A DNA stretch of 64,000 nt from Synaphobranchus kaupii (lineage: Eukaryota; Chordata; Actinopteri; Anguilliformes; Synaphobranchidae), in the NCBI GenBank assembly GCA_029718625.1, contig CM056383.1, forward strand, positions 71,696,703-71,760,702, written 5' to 3'. Below the pieces are notes generated by a model. It saw nothing but the letters and a program-made list of their open reading frames with translations. It did not search any database and had not been told where the DNA came from. The translations under genes and the position numbers were made by a program. This document shows, piece after piece, positions 1-11,999 of the stretch (the stretch's first letter is position 1; each line of letters begins with the position of its first letter).

Positions 1-98
1 TGTCCTACCTGGGGGAAAAAACCTGCAACATTAATGTTACAAGGCCAGTTCCTTACCCACGATACCACACTGCTGCCGTTATGGGGTGTATGCGTGTT
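1..98. other. Sequence left of the first gap, no feature
   Basis: Short unique stretch before the N run. No splice-flanked coding segment or repeat was recognised. Given the minus-strand plekhm3 exon to the right, it is probably within or beyond a plekhm3 intron; this is inference only. Confidence 0.4.
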
Positions 99-598
99 NN
101 NNNNNNNNNNNNNNNNNNNNNNNNNNNNNNNNNNNNNNNNNNNNNNNNNNNNNNNNNNNNNNNNNNNNNNNNNNNNNNNNNNNNNNNNNNNNNNNNNNNN
201 NNNNNNNNNNNNNNNNNNNNNNNNNNNNNNNNNNNNNNNNNNNNNNNNNNNNNNNNNNNNNNNNNNNNNNNNNNNNNNNNNNNNNNNNNNNNNNNNNNNN
301 NNNNNNNNNNNNNNNNNNNNNNNNNNNNNNNNNNNNNNNNNNNNNNNNNNNNNNNNNNNNNNNNNNNNNNNNNNNNNNNNNNNNNNNNNNNNNNNNNNNN
401 NNNNNNNNNNNNNNNNNNNNNNNNNNNNNNNNNNNNNNNNNNNNNNNNNNNNNNNNNNNNNNNNNNNNNNNNNNNNNNNNNNNNNNNNNNNNNNNNNNNN
501 NNNNNNNNNNNNNNNNNNNNNNNNNNNNNNNNNNNNNNNNNNNNNNNNNNNNNNNNNNNNNNNNNNNNNNNNNNNNNNNNNNNNNNNNNNNNNNNNNN
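99..598. other. Assembly gap (500 N)
   Basis: Exactly 500 N, the same length as the second gap in the window, so this is a placeholder of unknown true size. Open frames running across it are meaningless. Confidence 0.98.
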
Positions 599-600
599 TG

Positions 601-700
601 TTGGCGATAAGCTGGTGGGGTCGGGTGAGGGGGGGTGGGGGAGGGGGTCAGGGCTGGACTAATTTGGGTCGGCGGTTTGCGGGGGGTGGGGGACCCCAGG
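601..700. other. G-rich tract bordering the gap (possible G-quadruplex)
   Basis: Directly after the gap the plus strand has at least six runs of three or more G separated by one to four bases, roughly 617-655 and again 678-692. This fits the G3+N1-7 quadruplex pattern and may be why the assembly broke here. Confidence 0.5.
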
Positions 701-1960
701 ACGCGAGCGTCTGCCTGGAAGGGTGCTGCGCACGGGGGCCACAGGAGCCACTAGCTCGGGGCCTGTTGTTACCCCCCTTTCGGTATCAAAGGCACGCCTG
801 GATGTGCAGCGACAGGGCAGGTCGCTGTTAATTTCACGCTACAGGAGACACAAGGCACTCTGACATGACTCAATTAGCGCTGCGCGGCGCCGCTGGCGTC
901 TGCCAAGCACCTCCAACAGCCCAGAATGCACCTCCCAGCTGGTGTGTAATGATCCCTTTACCGCCCCGCGGGCTGACAACATCGCCACGGTTACACAGCG
1001 TGTGAACATTCTTTAAATCTGTGACCATAGAAACTCACGCCATAGAAGGTCCTCACAGTGATGCTAGTACACGAATTTAGCACTTCTCTACACACACAGA
1101 CATGCGTGTAACCCATCACACCTGAGCCACCGTATGTCATGGCATGGTCACATGATCATTTACATCCCTTCTTACACATGTAAAGGAGTGCAGTTAAAAC
1201 CAGCCAAACCATCAATCTTACTTCATAAATACAGCTGACAGCTCACGTCACTTTCAGTGCAAGTACGCATCGTAAATTCTGCTTCACAACGTATAAATAT
1301 GCGATTACGCAGAGCCCCCGAAGGCTCAGTCCAATTAGCACGCCACAGCACGCAGCTCACAATTACAGGGACGCGTTGTGTACGATGACATCATCAACAC
1401 TGCAGTGATGTCGCACGAAATAGGAAAAAAAATAAATTAAGTAAAAATAAATAAAGTCAAAACACACACTAAGGAACCCAGCAGTGGAAACTGACATTCT
1501 GCTAAATTACGGAGCTGCCACTCGCGTCAAGCCCAGAAATATCAAGCCTTTTACAGAGATGTAATCAAACACTGATTGCTACAAATGGTGCTGTAAGGTT
1601 GAGACCATATGCACAAAGTGACCCCAAAGTCTACCCTCTAATTTCCCTGAAAAGTGTTTCTAGTGGGAAAAGAAATAAACGCACAGAATGTCTCTGCCGT
1701 GCCATACTACAGCCCCGCTCCTTCTGGAAGCCATCACAATACTAATCACAATACTAATCACGCTCAGAAGCTCGGGAAGCCATCAATCACTGTCACGTTT
1801 GATGGTTTCACTTTCAGAGAGACTGCTCAATAATAGCAAATTCATTCAGCCGTTTCCCCCAATGAAAGAGACCCAGCCAAGACTGAAACCGCTAACAGTG
1901 AAGAGGCCAGAGCTGACCGGACATTATTAAGACGGACACTACCCGTTTACTTCAGTCATT
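701..1960. other. Noncoding, nothing recognised
   Basis: About 1.26 kb of unique sequence, GC-rich at the left and AT-rich after about 1.4 kb. No exon with splice sites or known protein similarity was seen on either strand. The 80-codon frame at 1688-1930 lacks any recognisable domain and is probably chance. Most likely plekhm3 intron. Confidence 0.4.
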
Positions 1961-1963
1961 TTG

Positions 1964-2251
1964 TGCAACATGTCTATCTGAAGCATCAACAGTGCAACAT
2001 GTCTATCTGAAGCATCAACAGTGCAACATGTCTATCTGAAGCATCAACAGTGCAACATGTCTATCTGAAGCATCAACAGTGCAACATGTCTATCTGAAGC
2101 ATCAACAGTGCAACATGTCTATCTGAAGCATCAACAGTGCAACATGTCTATCTGAAGCCCCAACAGTGCAACATGTCTATCTGAAGCATCAACAGTGCAA
2201 CATGTCTATCTGAAGCATTAACAGTGCAACATGTCTATCTGAAGCCCCAAC
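1964..2251. repeat. 29-bp minisatellite, about 10 copies
   Basis: Head-to-tail 29-bp unit starting gcaacatgtctatctgaagc. Copies are almost identical; two have ccc in place of the cat in catcaac. High identity implies recent expansion. It is probably in a plekhm3 intron. Confidence 0.95.
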
Positions 2252-4396
2252 AGACAGCCCCTAGCTCTGCTTTAATAGCGAGCTTCTGCTACTAAAGGAT
2301 ACCGGCATTTAGCACTGGACCTACGCCACAGATCTAGGTTCAGAATTGGGCCTAAACTCTTTAAAATTTCACAGGGGAGGCGGCAACGGCATGCGTTTCA
2401 ACCGGCGGGTCTCGATTGGCTGCCACATCGCCCAGCAACGTCCAATTACTGCAGCCCTGGCCCTCACTGGCAATCACGGGAGAGGCGTGTCTTGATGGGA
2501 AACAACGGACAGCTGCCAACCTGAGAGGGCCTTGTGGGGAAGTCAGCCTAATTCAGTAATACATCTGTCCTTAAGATTATCTATTTACGTTTCAGTGAAT
2601 GTTTTTGATTGACCCACACAGGATATTTTCGATGTTTAAAAGGATCTCTGACCACCTGCCAGCTTTAGAATGGCTGGTATAGGGATGCACGTTGCTCTAC
2701 GAACCGCTTCGGGGTTACATGAAGTTAATTTTTTTTAAATTTAGCTTTAAACAAAGACACAAACGTGTGACCAAAATAATATATCATTTTTAAAAACTGT
2801 AGAAAGTGAACCATCCCTTTAATGAAAGCAGGCCAATGCTACACAGGCTAACAGGCCTGTGCGCGTGACGCACCAGTGCCGTTCAATGAGAACGGCACTT
2901 ATCCGCCTTGTGTAACACATCAACATAATCAAATCCTTCATGACATCAACGGTCCTCTCGTCCCCATACGTCTGTCCCTTCACGGAGCACGAATGGTTCC
3001 ACAACGTCCAAGCTGGGGAAATCACCTCCGAGGATGTGATTACTGAAACAGCAGGTAATTCAATCATTCACAGAACACTCTATTACCCCGCTCTCCCTGA
3101 ATCAGGCTAATGCTTTTCACACATATGCTAATCCCTGTAATATCAGGGACAATGGCGGCTCGCTCGCTCGCTCAGCTGATTGGCTCAGGTCTGTGTTATT
3201 GTACACATATTTTACAGGAGGAGGATATCTTTGTCGTTCGTTCGTCTCTCTCTCTCTCTCTCTCTCTCTCGCAGGTGGAAGTGTGGACGTCCCTAGCCTA
3301 GCGTGGTGCGGTACATATACACGCACGCACGCACACACACTCCTGTACACATCCAGGCGGCATCCACATTTTTTACTGCATGGGCGGGGTCAGAATTAGG
3401 GGCGCGCGCGTAGACCTTGGAAAGCACCTTAAGCCCTGGGCCACACAGTGAGTCACTGAGGCCTGCTTCCTCATTTCAGACACTATTAAAAACAGCAGCT
3501 CTGAAACCAGCACAGTCCTGACTGCTTCCCAATGAGCCGGCCAGGGCTTGAGGCTTACGCACAGCTTAGAGCGAGAGTTACAGTATTAACACTTCTTTTA
3601 TATAAGGTTCTATACGTATGTTACTAACGGCTGCACGGGAGGATGTATATTTGGTACTTTTCATATAAAGTATGAGGTCTGAGACAAGAAAAGCAAACAG
3701 AATGGAAAGCCCAACGGTGATGGCGGAAGAGATGACGTGGTGGGGTGTTTTTGCAGAATTACTTTCCTCTTTCATAAAATCTCTGGAAAGTTGGACAAAA
3801 GCTCAGTACTTTCCAAATGCTATTTTCAAAAAGTGGATTTGGAGGGTGGAGGAGGAAGGGGTGAGGAGGAGGAGGAGGAGGGTGGAGGAGGAAGGGGGAT
3901 ACTGAAGCTAAGATTAGTACGGGTCGACCTCAAGTGTACACTGCATCTTAAAGCCACCACGGTTAAGAGCCCGGTACGTTCTGAATATGAGACGACCCTA
4001 AAAACGCCGAATGTCCGAATGAGGGTTCTTACAGCTCTCAAATAAATATGTGATCTTTATCGTTACGATTGATCACTTAGCTCTACTCGCAGTCGCAGCC
4101 TAAAACTGCTCAGAAGAACTGAAGTGATCAATTATGCATGAGGTTTTTTTTCTTAATTACACTGCCATAATTGAAATGATCTATAATTAGGATTTAATTG
4201 AAACAACAATTATCTTGGAAATATGTGCTCATTTCTGGTTAAATTCCCTTTAATACTACATCTTAACCTCACTCCTTTATCATAAACAACCGCCTTTCAA
4301 ACGACAAACCATTAGGAAGACAAAATACGTTCTCACACCGCTTCTGTAATGTTGTAGCGACGTTAGCACGTTGCCAAAACGTCATAATCTCCTTAC
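2252..4396. other. Presumed plekhm3 intron 1 (5' part), noncoding
   Basis: Unique sequence with a (TC)n run at 3245-3271, a short CA-rich run near 3320-3342 and a GGA-rich purine tract at 3838-3900. No further plekhm3 exon (PH domains, C1-type zinc region) could be identified here, so the remaining exons lie off the left edge or in the gap. Confidence 0.4.
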
Positions 4397-4829
4397 CGTC
4401 TCTTTTATCATTGAGGGTCATGTTCTTGAGCGTGTTCTTGTCCACGGTGGGCACGCCGTTGTCCGTGTAGGACCTGTAGTTTGCGTCGGAGCGCGAGCGG
4501 TTGTGGCCGCGCTTGAAGGCGGCGTTGGAGGAGGAGCCGGCGGCGTCCTTGGCGTGGGCCGCCAGGTCGTTGGTGGATCGCGCGCGGCTGCGCTTGCCCT
4601 GGCGAGCGCTGAAGAGGCCAAACGAGGGGGGCTGGTCCGCCCAGGCCAGGTTTCTGGGGGACACCTCCAGCTGCTCCCCCACCAGGAGCCCCCACACCCC
4701 GCTGGAGTTCAGCCGGCCCACCGCCGACACTTCCTGAAGCTTCTCCGACGGGCCGCCATCCAGACAGTGCAGGAAGTCCTCCGTCACCTCCAGAGCGGGG
4801 CTGATGTCCTCCACCTCCAGCCCCTCCAT
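4397..4829 (-). CDS. plekhm3: plekhm3 first coding exon (pleckstrin homology domain-containing family M member 3)
   Basis: The exon starts at ATG (4829-4827) and encodes 144 codons plus one base, ending at GACG|GTAAGG (donor GT at 4396-4395). The first 18 residues, MEGLEVEDISPALEVTED, match what I recall of the human PLEKHM3 N-terminus. Further along, an RSTNDL motif and an FKRGHNRSRSD motif correspond to similar motifs in the mammalian protein. PLEKHM3 is a scaffold of the PLEKHM family with PH domains and a C-terminal zinc-binding region, linked to AKT signalling in muscle differentiation. None of those folded domains is in this exon, which encodes only the Ser/Arg-rich, probably disordered N-terminus. 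The middle differs from mammals and has an Ala/Ser-rich insert near residues 88-102. Order and strand relative to idh1 agree with human 2q33-34. Reading past the donor adds only an intronic tail. Confidence 0.85.
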
Positions 4830-4839
4830 GGTTTCCAGG

Positions 4840-5256
4840 GCCAGGGTGGCGGTTGGTTGGGGGTGGCGGGCTGGCGGTTTGGGTGTAGGCCCAGCTGTGC
4901 TGTTGTTTGGGTGGAGGCCCAGTGGTCCTGTTGGTTGGGCGTAGGCCCAGCGGTCTGTTTGGTTGGGTGTAGGACCAGCGGTCCCGTTGGTTGGGTGTAG
5001 GCCCAGTGGTCCCGTTGGTTGGGTGTAGGCCCAGCTGTGCTGTTGTTTGGGTGGAGGCCCAGCGGTCCTGTCGGTTGGGTGTAGGCCCAGCTGTGCTGTT
5101 GTTTGGGTGGAGGCCCAGTGGTCCTGTTGGTTGGGCGTAGGCCCAGCGGTCTGTTTGGTTGGGTGTAGGACCAGCGGTCCTGTTGGTTGGGTGTAGGCCC
5201 AGAGGTCCCGTTGGTTAGGTGTAGGCCCAGCGGTCCCGTTGGTTGGGTGGAGGCGT
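4840..5256. repeat. 28-bp minisatellite upstream of the plekhm3 start codon, about 15 copies
   Basis: Units of 27-28 bp on the theme ggttgggtgtaggcccagcgg, with two alternating subtypes (gtaggcccag and gtggaggcccag). The plus strand is G-rich. The array begins about 10 bp upstream of the plekhm3 ATG, so it lies in the 5' UTR or just beyond a 3' splice site that I could not place. Confidence 0.93.
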
Positions 5257-6564
5257 ATCGATCCAGTCGAACGTGAGATTGAGTTCCGTAGAGGATCCGA
5301 CTGCCTCAGCGTCTTGCATCCAAAAGAGAGCCGCGGATTCGTCCCCTCTGCTGTTCCTCGAAGGCCGGGTTATCGTCCAGGACAAACAGCCCCTCAGGAA
5401 AGAGACTCCGTTTGTCGATTACGGGCCAAGAGCTAACGAGAAAGGTCTCGGAGTGTTTAAGATCCCTTCTGCCGACCGGCTTGTGGGAAGCGTCTCAGCT
5501 CTGTAAGCGATGGCGACCTACATCAGGGTCTAATACAGCGCTGCGGCCCCACAGTGCCAGACCTGCTCCCTCTCAGTGTAGCTGAGGGGGGGCTTAAAGG
5601 GATAGCCTAGCAGCAGCTGTCAAGAGTGGTGTGCAGGGAGGCGCCAGGCGGCCATGACGGTGCTCCCCCAAGAGGGTCGGTGATGATGTCATCACAGGTG
5701 GGTCTGCACAGAAAAAGAGAGAGAGAGAGAGAAGCAGAAGGACAGTCAAGAGGAATCATCGCACAGATTCACAGCCTCGTTATCACATCAAAGTCAGGTT
5801 CGGTTACACTTAAAGCGACGGTAAACTCTTTCCCACCAGCCTTGATTAGTTACGCTACCACACATACAGGAATGTTTCAAAACACAACATTAAATCACAA
5901 TCATTCACACCGTCGCTACCTCAGCCTTCGATTTCAGAACAACAGGTGCTCTGCTACCAAAAAAAAAAAACTAAAACAAACAAACACTGTGCTCCACCCA
6001 CATGCCTTTCACCTCCCGCTGTCATTCCAGATCTCATTCCCGTTGTTATTCCCGTTGTTATTCCCGTTGTTATTCCCGCTGTTATTCCGGCCGCCCCCCA
6101 GTTCGATTAGCCACCACCTTCACCACGCGCGCCTGCATCAGATGCCTCCCGGGTAAGCGGAGAAGCGACTCCCTCCCACTGCGACCTCCATCACACCAGG
6201 GAGACCAGGCACAGATCACCCGAACCCTGCTGCACAGCCCGGCCCAGCCCAGCTTCTCTCCGTTCCCAGCGGCTCGCCCGCCGTCTCTTCCGTCCCTCTC
6301 TGGCTTTTCCCGTCCTCAGTGACGGGGCGCGGATAGATAGTCTTCCCTGCGCTAAGGCACTCACTTTCTTTAAGCCATGAATAATTTAGAAGGCATTACA
6401 TCACCGGCAGCCAATCCCAGGCCAGGAAACAGCGAGCCCTTACTGAGGGCGGGGAGGCCCTGGGTTGTGGATGCTGATATGAGCCCTGCACAGGAATGCG
6501 CTGCGATGTGAACCTCTGGAGAGATCCGGGGTGTGACTCCAGAGCATCTGACTCATTAATCTCC

Positions 6565-6568
<4 letters not shown>

Positions 6569-6622
<54 letters not shown>
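6569..6622. repeat. (CA)n microsatellite
   Basis: Uninterrupted CA dinucleotide run of about 54 bp. Confidence 0.97.
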
Positions 6623-6624
<2 letters not shown>

Positions 6625-6954
6625 CGCAGAGCTGCTGTGGTCCCTCTAGTCTAAATCCATTTGGGAAAGACAAGGCAATTTGACACTATTTACTACCCTG
6701 TTATAAATGGCTTCTCCCCTGCCAGCGGATTTAGGGAGCTGTAGATTGGAAGAAAAGGTGAAATACAGGCCTGAAAACTCACGCCCATGTGACAAGCGTC
6801 TTCCTCAGTGAGTCCAACATCACATCACAATAGTCAGCAATTCTATTTTTATCCTTTTCTCCCAGGACTCTATAGTGTGGGTGTCCTGCATTGGCCTTGC
6901 AGGGCGTGTGTCCAACCACGCCCTACCATACCACGCCCTGCCATATCAACTCGC

Positions 6955-6979
6955 ACCCCCCCCCCCCCCCCCCCCCCCC
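6955..6979. repeat. Poly-C run
   Basis: About 24 consecutive C, likely length-variable and prone to sequencing error. Confidence 0.9.
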
Positions 6980-8558
6980 AGCCCCTTGTACAGACTAGCC
7001 ATCCGGCGCTCTGACAGTCGCACAGAATCGTTCCTCAATCTGTTCTACATTCAGACATTCTACAGTCCCCAGGCATCGCCCTACAGCAGGTCATACGCCC
7101 GATCCATTTATCATGAGCTTGTCCAGAGGGGATGAGGCACATCCTGTTCTCCACTGGGTGTAAATTGCCACTCCAGATACGCAAGACCACCAGGCTATCA
7201 ATGCCATTCACAATGCCACTCTTTCCCTCTATAGGACATTCTCATCACCGGCATCATTGTGCTCCTACAATGGCCCAGGACCAGGCCTGCAATCTATAAA
7301 GCAAACTGGTGCACTGCAGGAAGGACACCCCTGTCACATGATTGACAGCCATTATCTGACAGTATTAAGTGTGACACTTCCTGAAGGTCAAGTCCTGAGA
7401 GACTGATCTTTTATAGCAGGTCATATTGATTTCACGCACAGAGCATTTTATTAATCTAACTTCTCTCCATCATGTGCCACTTTTAAATAACGCCCTACTC
7501 TTTATTGCTTATTTTAAATAAAATGGGTTGCAATGAGATATATGGCACTTGTCATTGGTTTGTTTTGCATTAAAGAAATGCAGGTTAATAACACTGCATA
7601 ATCCCAGTGGGTGAAAAGGTGAATTTAATGTCCTGCTTGCCATCAATCAGATAGACTGCGCCCCAAAAACAAATCGTCTGTCCAATATGCCACACAAATA
7701 TGACGTCCGCATCCGTTAGACTATTATCTAGCTAATGAAACCCCATCACGAATTAACCTTAGAGTCGGAACTGCAGTTGTATATTCGGACCTGTTCCCCG
7801 TGGAACATAACTTTGCAGTTTGCACATATGAATAGAGCACAAGTGTTGCACATTTTTAGATAGTGGGTACCTCATATTTACTTAGCAAGGTAACCCATTC
7901 TACAGACGAACAGGGACACACACCAACATTAGCTGGCTGGCTAACTACATCCCCACCACCTTTGAACTGAAAGCGCTACATAGCTCGCTTCGTCTGACAT
8001 TTCCCAGCATTTCATTAATGTTAACTTACACCATACTGTCCAAACACATTCTGCTAGCGGGTGTCTATCAAGCAAACGTTACAAAACTAGCCAGCAACAA
8101 TGTGATGCACACGTTCCCTAATTAGCAATATTAGTAGCTAACACATAATCTACGTGTAGCCAGTTAACAAAGGTCAAGCTAGCTATAATTTGATGTCAAA
8201 TCAAACATAGATAATGTTAGCTATTGGAAATGACACAGGCGGTTAACTAGGTTAACTAATGTTAGCTAGCTAACCGCGCTGAACGCGAGCAGCTAGGTAG
8301 CTAATTAGCTAGTTATACAGGAAAGCGGACTAGCAGGATAGCAACTAGCGGTGATCATTTAGCTAGCGTTAGCGAGCTAAATAACGGTCCGCCACCACCA
8401 CCATAATCAATACTGCGGCTGCCAGTAGGCAACTATATAGACGGACAATGGTATTGTATTCGTTAGAAAAAATACTCCACATATTTTTTCATTTTACTTT
8501 AACTATAGAAAAAGAGTAGAAGTGTTCAGTTAAAATAAATTTATGAACAGTGACTCAC

Positions 8559-8700
8559 CTGATTCTGTTTACAATCTGTCACTTTCTGTTCCGTCAACGA
8601 AAGTGTTGTCCGAGTGAAACCTGGACTGGCGGTTAAAGGTTCCGCTATGAGGCCTCCTGATAACTACGACAAAAGTGAAGGGCAGTTTGTTTTATTTTGT
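8559..8700 (-). other. plekhm3: Candidate noncoding 5' exon of plekhm3 (right boundary approximate)
   Basis: On the minus strand the sequence reads ...AATCAG|GTGAGTCA with the donor GT at 8558-8557, a near-consensus 5' splice site. The stretch upstream is unique and CpG-containing, unlike the flanking AT-rich DNA, as expected for a leader exon. The transcription start is not identifiable and the upstream limit is a guess. It could equally be a chance donor. Confidence 0.3.
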
Positions 8701-9004
8701 CTGATGAGCTTATTAAATCATTAAGATAAGTCGAATGGCCATAATAGCCGTCGTTATAATACTCCTGTAAAAAAAATAAAGTTTCCAATAGAATCATATA
8801 CTAATTAGGATAAAAACGTGGGAAACAACCCCCTACAATTTGAGAAGCAACGTTGTAGCTTATAGTTAGCCCATTTTATCCCAATAGTGTTTAATATCTG
8901 TAGTTCCTTGTGCTGCTTGATGATACTGGTCAAGTCTTCTAATCCAGGACAATGGTCGTGTCTTAATTATAACTGCAAATACGGACGTTGGGAAATAACA
9001 CAAA

Positions 9005-9005
<1 letters not shown>

Positions 9006-9075
<70 letters not shown>
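9006..9075. repeat. (CA)n microsatellite
   Basis: Perfect CA run of about 70 bp; it produces spurious Thr-His and Cys-Val frames. Confidence 0.97.
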
Positions 9076-9079
<4 letters not shown>

Positions 9080-9854
9080 TACATGAGCTGTTATTTCCAG
9101 TGTGTCATGTGTTTACAACAAAGGGATTACAGTTGACAAATTTATTGGTGCATTAATTACAGGCACTAATTATTAACAGTTCATTATTAAACAAAAGAAA
9201 AAGGAAGAAGTGTTGTGTATAAGAAGCGTTTAAACCACAAGGCAAGTCACAGATTGTGTTTAGTCCCCAGGACCGATTTGTTGGACCGATGCTGCACTTC
9301 GTGCCTGAACTCTAATGCACGTTACATTACACTGTTACACAATTAAGCCTCATTCATGTCCTACGCGAACTCTGTCGTAAACATAGCGCAGGCCAGGGAC
9401 GCCCCGTTGCAGAGCAGATCCCCGATGGTCGCTGCTGCCTGTTGTTTACAGCGTAATTAAATCTGTTGACAGTTACGGCTAAATCCCAATGAGGCTAAAG
9501 CAGGTGCAAACACAGAGTCCGCTCTTTACTGTTCTTATTCAAATACACATAATGGGTGAGGGGGGCACTCCACGTGAGCTATCACCTCAACTGCGATGGT
9601 TTTATGGGTGCTATTGAAGCATATGAGGACTGAAATCCAAGATTAATAGTAGTGATGTGTGTGTCTTCTCTTGAGGTATATTTGTAACGTTCGGTGTTCT
9701 ATTTATTTATTTATTTATTTTTGCTTTACACCAGGCCTGTCATTCTTGAATGCCGTCAATTAATGCTGCCCATATGCAAAATGTGTGTAAAAATCATATA
9801 TCTTCATACTTGCAAAGTTTTATTTAAAAAATCATGTTGATTAGTATTAGATTA
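9076..9854. other. Intergenic, nothing recognised
   Basis: Unique AT-rich sequence with a short (TTTA)n tract near 9700-9720. No gene-like signal on either strand. Confidence 0.45.
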
Positions 9855-10560
9855 TACAAACCCCAATTCCAAAAAAGTTGGGACAGTATGTAAGATGCAC
9901 ATAAAAGCAGAAAGCAGTGATTTGTAAATTATATTTTACATAGATTTAATTGAAAACAGTACAAAGAAAAGATATTTAATGTTTTACCTGATCAACTTTA
10001 TAGATTTTTGTAAATATACGATAATTCCGAATTTGATGCCTGCAACACGTTCCAAAAAAGTTGGGACAGGGGCAAAAAAAAAGAAGGGCTGGGAAGTTCA
10101 AAAAAGCACCTGGTTGGAACATTACACAGGTAAACAGGTGATGCTATCATGATGGTATAAAAGGATATCAAAAGACTCTTGATATCTTATGTTCAGGTAC
10201 TCTTACAAATTATACTATAACCTCTCTGCATTTCAATGGATCTCTATGGGAATTGGGGGGTGGGACTAGATTAAGCTGTAAATTACATGGAATAGTATGG
10301 AACCCATGGTTGGCTGAATGGCTGTAAGTCGTCAAGGGTCTGAGGTATCAAACAAACCTCAAACCATCACCCTGCTGCCAGATATGCAGTAGATATGGAT
10401 CGAACACTTGAAGGGTTGTTTCTCCTGACCTATTTTTCCATAGAGTTCAATAGGAAAATGAGTCAGGAGAAACAACCCTTCAAGTGATCCATCCATATCT
10501 ACTGCATATCTGGCAGCAGAGTGATGGTTTGAGGCTCAACCAAGTGGTCATTTACTCACA
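9855..10560 (+). mobile_element. Fish interspersed repeat beginning acaaaccccaattcc, with an internal 73-bp-arm hairpin
   Basis: The left part (9855-10140) resembles an abundant teleost repeat that starts with a caaccccaattcc-type end and contains the phrase gttccaaaaaagttgggaca. The right part (10140-10535) matches, in reverse orientation, a second copy at about 50470-50835. Both carry the phrase gtataaaaggatatcaaaag and the same downstream sequence. It ends in a near-perfect inverted repeat (10357-10428 against 10462-10534). No transposase is encoded, so it is a nonautonomous or deleted copy. The class is not certain. Confidence 0.65.
10357..10534. repeat. Long inverted repeat (hairpin), 72/73-bp arms, 33-nt loop
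   Basis: The left arm 10357-10428 is the reverse complement of 10462-10534 with only a few mismatches, chiefly around 10401-10405. Transcripts through it would fold into an extended dsRNA stem. Confidence 0.9.
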
Positions 10561-11266
10561 CAGGCTACAACTTTAGCAATATCCAAATTTCTAAAGATAG
10601 TAGGCTAGTGGACACTGGTTGCAATATTCAGTAGCTGCTTTCATAATTATCTTTTACCTTCACAAAAAGTGAAGTCATTGAAGAATTGTAAATTATATAA
10701 ATTTGCTCCATAAAAGAGCGGTTTGCATTTCTTCATAACCAACCCGCCAATATACAGTCAAAAACTGTGTATTTATCCCATCTATCAGATCTGTGTTTTT
10801 TTTTAAAAATACATGCAAATTGAGACATAATTTAATATTTGATGCTCAATAACAGCATCATTTCACAGTTGATGACCTATCTTTTCTCATCACATGTACA
10901 AGTTTGTAGTTATGTTGCATATGAACTTTGGCGGTATTGTTGCATCAGTGTTTTTTTCCTTCACCAAACCCTGATTGGGCAAAGAGTAGATGGGGCATTG
11001 ACCAAACTGAGCTGTTGCCAATAATGTGAAAAGCCCTGAGGCATTTCTACTGCAGTCGATTTCCCACTGAAAATTCTGTCTACGGTGAAAGTGTACACAG
11101 TGAGCCTTTCTCCTACTCAACTTCCCTCACCTCATCCTAGACTCATTGATTATTGATTGCTTTCAGTGCAGTGATGCCTCTCAACCTCTGCAATACGTTC
11201 TCCAGTGATACTAATTCATCAATACTGCTGCCTTTCACACCGAACAGTGACCCTGACAGGCACAGT

Positions 11267-11270
<4 letters not shown>

Positions 11271-11308
<38 letters not shown>
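11271..11308. repeat. (GT)n microsatellite with nearby (CT)n
   Basis: GT run followed by a CT run at 11383-11406 and a further GT run at 11697-11717. The surrounding 10.6-12.7 kb has no gene. Confidence 0.95.
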
Positions 11309-11310
<2 letters not shown>

Positions 11311-11999
11311 GGGATCTGAGCCGAGTTACAGTAACATTAGCAACTTTCTCTGCTTTCTCTCTCTTGCTTTGACATGAATGAACCTCTCTCTCTCTCTCTC
11401 TCTCTCACACACTCTCTGTTTCTCTCTCTATCTCCCTCTCCCACCTGAATTGAATGTACACACATGAATCAGGACCTTTCAACTGACATCATGAGCATGA
11501 TGAGTAAATATATTCAGCGCTCTGAACCAATCGGTGGTAATAACAGCAAGTAATCAAACAAACAAACAGACACGAACAAACAAATATGCAGCGGATACAA
11601 TACCATGGGGCAGCGCACACAAATATGAACAAAAAATTAGAAATGTATTGTTATGAATTTGAGTAAGTAATTCTGGGGAAAGGGGGCTGTGGGCTGGTGT
11701 GTGTGTGTGTGTGTGTGGGGGGGGGTTCCTGGTTATAGGGATACAAGGGAGTGCATTTTTTACTAATGGGCCTAGCTAGCGGTGCTTGAAGCTACGCAAC
11801 ATCCATTGTCCCGGGCTGCACAGAAAGAGAAACATTATTCAAGTCCCATTCAGGCCCAGGGAGAGAAACAGTAATTATCGCTGGCCCTCTACAGAACCTG
11901 AGCCCCACCCCCCTACAACCCGAACCCCCCAAAAACCCTCCAACCCCTGTACTCCCCTATCCCCTACCCTGCTCTCATTGTCTTGGTTTGTTTAAAAAA

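Larger units (their letters stand above)
5257..8558. other. Probable plekhm3 leader intron, noncoding
   Basis: No coding exon recognised. It holds a (GA)n at 5715-5733, four imperfect 12-bp ttattcccgttg units at 6045-6090, a long (CA)n and a poly-C run. From about 8050 to 8400 it is dense in GCTAGC/TTAGCTA palindromes. The 7340-7620 block is AT-rich, unique and conserved-looking, but this cannot be tested here. Confidence 0.35.

Noticed and set aside
34..831. ORFs across the first gap
   Set aside because: Open only because N codons are unread; the flanks encode no recognisable protein.
4371..5000. 209-codon plus-strand ORF over the plekhm3 exon
   Set aside because: Antisense shadow of a GC-rich coding exon running into the minisatellite; the minus frame has the family match.
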